This document shows, piece after piece, positions 1 through 4,881 of a DNA stretch of 7,161 bases (position 1 is its first letter; every line of letters begins with the position of its first letter). The stretch lies in assembly GCA_944331885.1 (NCBI GenBank), contig CALVJF010000036.1:1-7161 (forward strand), given 5' to 3'. The stretch is from an uncultured Bacilli bacterium (GTDB taxonomy: Bacteria; Bacillota_I; Bacilli_A; RF39; UBA660). The translations under genes were made by a program, and so were the position numbers. Under the pieces are notes generated by a model, which was not told the DNA's origin, searched no databases, and saw only the letters and a program-made list of their open reading frames with translations.

Positions 1-732
1 AACAGATGCAACACAAGAATCAACGCTTACAAATTTACCCCAAGCATATGCTAAAGAAGTTTTACCAGTACCAGAAATACCTTGCAATATAATTAACTTT
101 CCACAGGCGAGTCCAGCAAAGAAAGGCCTTAATATCGAATAATCATAATATAATTTCAATTGACTAGCAGCAAAACATCTAAAATCATCGATTAACTCAT
201 CTAAAGTAAAATTATTTTCATATACTCTAGGCCTAAAACTTTCCATCTCACGGTCAATAGCAGATAATTTACTAAATCTAATACCTAATTCACCAGCATT
301 AACATCTTCAGGCTCAGAATCTTCCGTAGTTTCTCCTTCTTCATTAGGATTAAGTCCCAATTGTGAAACTTTCATTGCCATTAACTCATCTTTTTCTTTC
401 ATTAACTTTCTAACCTGTTCATTTAAATTTGCAATTTCTTCTAACAATTGATCTTTACTCAATTCATTAGTAACCTTGCGAACCATCTTTCTTACAAAAA
501 GTACAAATAAAATAATTAAAACAATAACTGCAATTACTAAAACCCCAACAGTTAAATACACAAGTATTTTTTCCCCTGTTGAAAAAGCATCCTTATAACT
601 ATCAATTACACTACCATATTCCTTAAAGTTAAACATCATTCCAATGCCTTTAAACAAATTCTTAAAGATATGTAAAAAGCCATCAAAAAATATTGATATA
701 AATTCATAAACAAATCTCAAAAATGTATTCAT
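1..732 (-). CDS. Membrane-anchored AAA+ ATPase, McrB-like (3' partial)
   Basis: I translated this frame by hand. It is open for 244 codons from the ATG at 732-730 to the left edge, so the C-terminal part lies outside the window. Residues 1-35 are hydrophobic and amphipathic. A strong membrane helix spans about 55-80, followed by basic residues (RKMVRK). Residues 86-120 form a charged, probably coiled-coil helix, and 130-147 an acidic linker. The ATPase core begins near 150. The Walker A motif GISGTGKTS is at residues 218-226, preceded by the hydrophobic strand LIILQ. The phrase LQGISGTGKTSLAYAWGKF resembles McrB/MoxR-type AAA+ proteins. The start is supported by a G-rich ribosome site and by lying 3 nt after the stop of the SipW fusion gene, which implies translational coupling. 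Walker B, sensor and arginine finger are not visible, so activity is inferred from Walker A only. The positive-inside rule places the ATPase in the cytoplasm. Substrate is unknown; remodelling of an envelope or secretion partner is a guess. Confidence 0.85.
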   Translation of the reverse strand, partial: MNTFLRFVYEFISIFFDGFLHIFKNLFKGIGMMFNFKEYGSVIDSYKDAFSTGEKILVYLTVGVLVIAVIVLIILFVLFVRKMVRKVTNELSKDQLLEEIANLNEQVRKLMKEKDELMAMKVSQLGLNPNEEGETTEDSEPEDVNAGELGIRFSKLSAIDREMESFRPRVYENNFTLDELIDDFRCFAASQLKLYYDYSILRPFFAGLACGKLIILQGISGTGKTSLAYAWGKFVSVDSCVASV

Positions 733-735
733 TAT

Positions 736-2763
736 CTATTCCCCCCAATAATTACCAATCTTATTTTCAATATCATCATAAATAATTTTTTCATCGAATT
801 CCTTTGGCAACAAACTTTTTTCTTTAAGAGCTTTTCTATTAACAAATATATAATCCATAATTTGAACACAACTTAGATCACGATCTTTTATCTCTTTAAA
901 ATCACCCATATCTGTAGCAAAGTGATAACCCTCTTTAATCAATGAACGAATTGTTTTTTTATTATTAATTAATTTATTAAATTGAATTAAAACAATTATG
1001 TTATTTTTAGCAAATTCATCATCAAACATTCCAAAAATTTTATCTAATTTGTTATCTTTCAAATATAAACTTTCTGGAATATATAAAATATATTTTTTGC
1101 TAAAATCCATTTTTAACATATCTACAGCCATCTTCGCCATTAATATATTTAATAAAACTGCAATTTTATCTTCAGCAATAACACCATCGCTATAAGTTTT
1201 ATCGATTATATAATCACTATATACTTGGCTAAATTTAATATTATGAACTAACTCCAACCCATATAAATTTTTACCACTAACCCGATTATATTTAAGATCA
1301 AACATTGTTGTTTCAGCTTTACTCAAGGTAGTTTTTATCATTCCTTTATGAACTCTTTGAATCTTCAAAATATCATTAATCATTAGTAAGGCAACATCAT
1401 CATTAATATCATCACTATTTAAGTACTTATTAAAGCGTTTTAAATATACTTCACGTTTATTGTCAATATCTCCATCAGCAAGGTAGTCTACCTCTAATCT
1501 CAATATTAAATTAAAGAATTTTAAATATTTATAAGCTTTGGCATCAAACTTTGTATCACTACCTTTATATTTAGATATTAAATCATCATTAGCATCTTTA
1601 AGAACAAGTTCCAATCTACTAAACATATTTTTCTTATTATATTCAACATTTACATTGCCACAATAATTATAATATTTACCATCAATATATGTTTTAATAA
1701 AATAGTCTCTAATAGTTGCTTCATTAGGTCTTAATTTTTCTTTATTATTTAAAATATCTAATATTTCTCTAATTTCATCTTCCTTAATATACATTACTTT
1801 TTCAATAATATTTTTAAATTTCTTTTTTCTATTTTGTAACATTTCCAGGTTTTCTTCGATTAAATTTTCTTTGTCTTCTTCAACCTCAACTACTTTTTCA
1901 GGTTTCGGCATTTCTTCTTCAAGTACTTCTATATCTTTTTTACGATATACTTTCTCTAATTCTTCTTTGTCTACAGGAATCATTCTAAAGAACATTGTTT
2001 TATCCAAATCTTCATCACTCGTAACTTGATTAGCAACCTCATCAACATTTGGAATTAACATTGTATCATCTTCAACAAAATCCGAAACTTGAATTTCATC
2101 AATCTTTACCTCATTATCTACAGTTTCATCTACCTTAGGATTAACAATAGTATCTGGAGCATCATCTTCAAATAAATTATCTAATTTCTTTTTTTCACTT
2201 TTCTTAAAAACATTTTTAATTAACTGAATAAATTTTTTCATTACATCATCAACCCTTTTACTTTTATTTTTACAACAAGTAATATTAATCAAATACAATG
2301 TTACAATTAACATTATTAAAACAAACGGATTAAATAAAGTACTACGTAAAATTCCAAAATTAGGTAATATTTTAACTACTTTACCTATTATTTGTTCTTG
2401 ATCTATTTCATCATCCTTAGCATTATTAGCATCACCTTTAGTTATGAAAGTTCCATTATAAATATTAACCACACGATGCGTAATAAAATTACCATCTTCC
2501 TTAAAAGTTACAATATCATTTAAATAATATTTTTTAGAATATTTAACAATTATCCAATCACCGGCATTAATCGTATCAGCCATACTATTAGTCTGTACTT
2601 CAAATATCGAATAGCCAAAGAAACTAGAATAATCATTATCTAATATTTTAACTTGAACCCAATTATATATAGTAATCAGTAATACAATTCCAAAAAAACC
2701 AATTAATATATCTAACAATATATTAATGGCTTTATTAGTATTACCTCCCTTTTTACTCCTCAT
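736..2763 (-). CDS. SipW-type signal peptidase I fused to a large cytoplasmic domain
   Basis: The protein has 675 residues; SipW-type signal peptidases are usually about 170-200. Residues 12-35 form membrane helix 1. The extracytoplasmic catalytic part (about 45-140) has all the S26 marks: the SM box with Ser60-Met61, GDWIIV (69-74), ITHRV with His96, TKGDANN (108-114), IIGKVV (125-130) and a LPNFG turn. Ser60 and His96 would form the Ser/His dyad of the ER/SipW class. Helix 2 is about 145-163. The rest is cytoplasmic: a basic stretch, an acidic linker (about 195-300) with three similar Thr-containing motifs, a helical region (300-490), and a C-terminal alpha/beta-looking region (about 495-660) that may be a degenerate EAL-like fold. 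The likely role is removal of signal peptides from the two TasA-like neighbours. The start ATG has GGGAG 7 nt upstream and its own promoter. The next gene follows after 3 nt. The peptidase assignment is firm; the C-terminal function is unknown. Confidence 0.9.
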   Translation of the reverse strand: MRSKKGGNTNKAINILLDILIGFFGIVLLITIYNWVQVKILDNDYSSFFGYSIFEVQTNSMADTINAGDWIIVKYSKKYYLNDIVTFKEDGNFITHRVVNIYNGTFITKGDANNAKDDEIDQEQIIGKVVKILPNFGILRSTLFNPFVLIMLIVTLYLINITCCKNKSKRVDDVMKKFIQLIKNVFKKSEKKKLDNLFEDDAPDTIVNPKVDETVDNEVKIDEIQVSDFVEDDTMLIPNVDEVANQVTSDEDLDKTMFFRMIPVDKEELEKVYRKKDIEVLEEEMPKPEKVVEVEEDKENLIEENLEMLQNRKKKFKNIIEKVMYIKEDEIREILDILNNKEKLRPNEATIRDYFIKTYIDGKYYNYCGNVNVEYNKKNMFSRLELVLKDANDDLISKYKGSDTKFDAKAYKYLKFFNLILRLEVDYLADGDIDNKREVYLKRFNKYLNSDDINDDVALLMINDILKIQRVHKGMIKTTLSKAETTMFDLKYNRVSGKNLYGLELVHNIKFSQVYSDYIIDKTYSDGVIAEDKIAVLLNILMAKMAVDMLKMDFSKKYILYIPESLYLKDNKLDKIFGMFDDEFAKNNIIVLIQFNKLINNKKTIRSLIKEGYHFATDMGDFKEIKDRDLSCVQIMDYIFVNRKALKEKSLLPKEFDEKIIYDDIENKIGNYWGE
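741..746 (-). promoter_or_regulatory. Ribosome binding site of the AAA+ gene
   Basis: The minus strand reads GGGGGGAATAGATAATG, with a run of six G that ends 8 nt before the ATG at 732-730. It is not the canonical AGGAGG but can pair with the anti-SD through a G-U wobble. It lies inside the last codons of the upstream gene, whose TAG (738-736) sits between it and the start, a layout typical of translational coupling. Confidence 0.6.
1960..2166 (-). repeat. Three imperfect Thr-containing motifs in the acidic linker
   Basis: Within the cytoplasmic linker of the SipW fusion, residues about 200-268 hold three related short segments: PDTIVNPKVDE (T205), DDTMLIPNVDE (T234) and DKTMFFRMIPVDKE (T256). 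The shared pattern is an acidic residue, Thr, hydrophobic residues, Pro, then Val-Asp. They are similar at protein level only and spaced 22-29 residues apart. They could be docking or phosphothreonine (FHA-type) recognition sites. That is inference. Confidence 0.4.
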
Positions 2764-2802
2764 GATACCACTCCCATAACACCATGTACTCTACTATCTA
2801 CA

Positions 2803-2831
2803 ATAATACCATAAGTTACAATTTTTGACAA
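2803..2831 (-). promoter_or_regulatory. Sigma-A-type promoter of the SipW fusion / AAA+ unit
   Basis: On the minus strand, -35 TTGTCA (2831-2826) and -10 TATTAT (2808-2803) each match five of six consensus bases and are separated by exactly 17 nt. The predicted start is the A near 2797, giving a leader of about 34 nt before the ATG at 2763. The DNA just upstream is A/T-rich. It sits in the largest gap between genes in the window (2764-2880). It would drive the peptidase fusion and the coupled AAA+ gene separately from the surface-protein genes, although read-through from upstream is also possible. Confidence 0.7.
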
Positions 2832-2869
2832 TCTAAATAGCAACAAAAATACAAATTTAATATCCCAAT

Positions 2870-2891
2870 AAAAAAAGAGACTACTCTTCTT
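2870..2891 (-). terminator. Weak intrinsic terminator after the degenerate peptidase gene
   Basis: The minus strand reads AAGAAGAG-TAGT-CTCTTTTTT, an 8-bp stem with one G-T pair, a 4-nt loop and a short T tract. The last codons and the stop TAG form the left arm and loop. The stem is A/T-rich and the T run is partly used up by pairing, so termination is probably incomplete. The position, directly before a good promoter, supports the call. Confidence 0.4.
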
Positions 2892-3408
2892 CATCTCCAT
2901 ATTTCACTTCAACTATTAAGGCATATATTTCATAAATAAATATCAAAAAGCAAGGAACTAAAACAATAAATAAGAATCCCCATTTTGATTCAATAACTGA
3001 TAAAAAACTTCCTAATCCGCTATATACTTTAACAGGACTACCGGCAATAAAATCATCAGAAAATGTATTGCCATTTTCAAAAGAAATACTTCTTTGATCC
3101 TCATAAACTTGACCTACTTTACCAACTTGAATTTCAGTATCATTGTCACCATTAACTTTATAAGCAAAGATTGTATCTCCAACATTAACCTCACTTACTT
3201 CGACAGCTTCAACAATTACCAAATCACCTTTTTTGTAATCTTCATTACTTATTTTTGATTTTAAAACCATCAAAGACATATCTCCAAATTGTGTAACCCC
3301 ATAATCATTAAAATTTAACAATAAAACAGTCATAATTAACGCAAATGTAAAATATAAAAAAGCGAAAACTATAATAAACGTTTTTTTAAATATTTTTAAA
3401 GCTTTCAT
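2881..3408 (-). CDS. Degenerate SipW-like signal peptidase (no catalytic Ser/His pair)
   Basis: A 175-residue membrane protein with helix 1 at about 10-31, an extracytoplasmic part, helix 2 at about 143-166 and a short acidic tail (GDEEE). The layout and several positions follow signal peptidase I: FGDMSLMVL before GDLVIV (61-66), VGDTIFAY (76-83), ISFENGN (108-114) where active enzymes have TKGDAN, and a SPVKVYSGLG turn before helix 2. The SM box is replaced by KSKI. The protein contains no histidine at all, so the SipW-type Ser/His dyad cannot exist, and no lysine sits clearly in the general-base position. It is therefore probably an inactive paralogue, perhaps a chaperone, substrate-holding partner or regulator of the active enzyme encoded next. 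The start is strong, with AGGAGG 5 nt before the ATG. It lies 45 nt after the exported-protein gene and probably belongs to the same transcript. The family call rests on motif and topology comparison by eye. Confidence 0.7.
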   Translation of the reverse strand: MKALKIFKKTFIIVFAFLYFTFALIMTVLLLNFNDYGVTQFGDMSLMVLKSKISNEDYKKGDLVIVEAVEVSEVNVGDTIFAYKVNGDNDTEIQVGKVGQVYEDQRSISFENGNTFSDDFIAGSPVKVYSGLGSFLSVIESKWGFLFIVLVPCFLIFIYEIYALIVEVKYGDEEE

Positions 3409-3453
3409 AACTACCTCCTATATTATAATATCATAACAAATTTTGAATTACAA

Positions 3454-4317
3454 TTACCAACTAATATTGAAATCATCAATTCCAATTTTTACGTTATTTA
3501 CTGGATAAAAATCAAAATATAATTGCCCTTGACCAGTAAGAATTACAACTATTTCATTTATATAATTATTGCTATCAACATTATAACTAACAACTTCATC
3601 TAAATTAATATCTATTCTTATCTTACTACTATCCCATTTTATAGTAACTTGTTTATCTTCATCTACATAAGAGTTTAAATATAATTTACTATACCCCAAA
3701 AATTCATTAATCTTAAAATCTATTTCTTTACCACTATTATCATCTTTATTTAATTTAAAAGTTCCAACTAATTCTTTGCTATAGGGACTAGTACTTGTTA
3801 AAATAATTTCTACTTCTGCATTAGTAACCTCAGCATTAGAAAGTTCAAAATACAAATTTTTTACTGCTTCCTGATTTTTCCACGTATAACCACCAACTTC
3901 ACAATCCGATTTATTGTAGCCACTGACATCAACATTATCACCAGTATCATTAACACAATACGAATTGCTTGATAATACACCACTATACGTATCGGAGTTA
4001 GTTCCATTTATATAACAATCCGTTTCAACATCACTATTTAAAACTTTACAAACCACATCGTAATTAATATCATAATCGGTAATTAACTCATTATTTAAAC
4101 TATTTTTAACATTAAAATATACTTTAGAACCATCCCATATTCTATTTACAATATTCTCTGATACTAAATCATCACTACTTAAATAAAATTCTTGCGATTT
4201 TAAATAATAATCCCAAAAACTATTTTTAGCATATTTAGCAAATGAAAAAGTTAACAAAGATGTGCAAAATAGCCCAATAACAATAACTATAATAAGTATA
4301 ATTTTTTTCTTTTTCAT
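3454..4317 (-). CDS. Exported TasA-like/SipW-substrate-type protein with four mature cysteines
   Basis: The protein has 287 residues. A short basic start (MKKKK) and a hydrophobic core (6-26) end in TFSFAKYAKN, which resembles the FAKY end of signal peptides in SipW-associated exported proteins; cleavage after Ala27 is likely. The early mature part SQEFYLSSDDL (41-51) followed by YFNVKNSLNNEL is typical of TasA-like proteins, which have an F-Y-x-S-D phrase and then an N-containing strand. The rest is predicted beta-rich (VEIILTSTSPYSKELVGTFKL, 169-189). Four cysteines lie in the mature part at 90, 101, 121 and 139. The last two flank a glycine/aspartate-rich segment ending in GGYTW and could form disulfides. 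There is no membrane anchor or LPXTG. The ribosome site AGGTG lies 5 nt before the ATG and overlaps the stop of the preceding TasA-like gene (8-nt gap), so the two are translationally coupled. A fibre or matrix subunit role is inferred. Confidence 0.7.
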   Translation of the reverse strand: MKKKKIILIIVIVIGLFCTSLLTFSFAKYAKNSFWDYYLKSQEFYLSSDDLVSENIVNRIWDGSKVYFNVKNSLNNELITDYDINYDVVCKVLNSDVETDCYINGTNSDTYSGVLSSNSYCVNDTGDNVDVSGYNKSDCEVGGYTWKNQEAVKNLYFELSNAEVTNAEVEIILTSTSPYSKELVGTFKLNKDDNSGKEIDFKINEFLGYSKLYLNSYVDEDKQVTIKWDSSKIRIDINLDEVVSYNVDSNNYINEIVVILTGQGQLYFDFYPVNNVKIGIDDFNISW

Positions 4318-4325
4318 AACATCAC

Positions 4326-4865
4326 CTACTTGTCAATCTTCTGCCAACTTTTTATTTCAACATCAACATAATCTACTAAATTTGCATAAATCTCATCATT
4401 GTATTCCTCTGGAAAAATTACTTTTAATTTGTAATTTACTGTTTCCTCTCTACTATAACCCATCTCTTGAACAGGAGAATTACAAAGTAATTGTTTATTT
4501 TCATCGCGTGTATAATTTTCATCACAAGTCATAATTAACTCTTCTCCATTATCAAGCTTATATAATTCAATTTTTAAAGGCATTAAATGATAAGTTTTTA
4601 ATATAATTTGATAATTCAAGAGAACATCACTAATTTTTTTATTTAAATTATTTGTTACAGCAAATTGATACTCTTCTACTTGGCCAGGAGCAATATCAAC
4701 TAATGGCAACTCAATATGATTAATTAATTTTGTTTCAAAAATAAATTTAGCAATATTTTGATCAACATTACCATAAGTTCTTGATGTAAAAGCTGAATAC
4801 GTAATTCCTGAACTCAAGACAAAAATTACCAAGATGACCAAAATAATAAGTAACCTTCGTTTCAT
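4326..4865 (-). CDS. TasA/camelysin-like secreted protein, probable SipW substrate
   Basis: The protein has 179 residues. The signal peptide has KRR, a hydrophobic core at 5-18, then SSGITYSAFTS (18-28). This closely matches the end of the TasA signal peptide, where SipW cuts between Ala and Phe in TWAAFND; here the cut would be after Ala25, leaving Phe26 first. The mature part has the usual beta-sandwich flavour: FIFETKLINHIELPLVDIAPGQ, then YQFAVTNNLNKKISDV, the asparagine-rich strand and the 'functions relative to a norm' layout common to TasA/CalY. Two cysteines (114, 128) bracket a 13-residue charged loop and may pair. No anchor is present. In Bacillus, TasA and CalY form matrix fibres or surface layers after SipW cleavage; a similar role is likely here and fits the peptidase genes downstream. 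The gene is 16 nt after the big surface-protein gene and 8 nt before the next one, so it lies within one operon. Confidence 0.75.
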   Translation of the reverse strand: MKRRLLIILVILVIFVLSSGITYSAFTSRTYGNVDQNIAKFIFETKLINHIELPLVDIAPGQVEEYQFAVTNNLNKKISDVLLNYQIILKTYHLMPLKIELYKLDNGEELIMTCDENYTRDENKQLLCNSPVQEMGYSREETVNYKLKVIFPEEYNDEIYANLVDYVDVEIKSWQKIDK

Positions 4866-4880
4866 CCTCCTACGCCCTTT
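4866..4880 (-). promoter_or_regulatory. Double ribosome-binding sequence before the TasA-like start
   Basis: The minus strand reads AAAGGGCGTAGGAGGATG. A perfect AGGAGG (4871-4866) abuts the ATG with zero spacing, which is too close for normal initiation. A second purine block, AAAGGG (4880-4875), lies 9 nt from the ATG and is the more likely effective site. No NTG codon lies at a suitable distance downstream of AGGAGG, so the ATG at 4865 is kept as start. Confidence 0.55.
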
Positions 4881-4881
4881 C

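Noticed and set aside
998..1195. Plus-strand open frame inside the SipW fusion gene
   Set aside because: No ribosome site or recognisable protein; it is an antisense shadow of an A/T-rich coding region.
2753..2785. Ten-codon leader ORF (MVLWEWYHEE) overlapping the SipW-fusion start
   Set aside because: Two Trp codons hinted at attenuation, but it has no ribosome site, lies only about 12 nt from the predicted transcript start, and no alternative hairpins are seen.
3409..3453. Possible promoter between the second exported protein and the dead peptidase
   Set aside because: A TATAAT-like -10 with a possible TG extension is present, but there is no matching -35 and transcription would begin at the edge of the ribosome site. 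A/T-rich chance is more likely.
4262..4534. Plus-strand open frame across the two exported-protein genes
   Set aside because: It overlaps two well-supported minus-strand genes and reads as a low-complexity antisense shadow.
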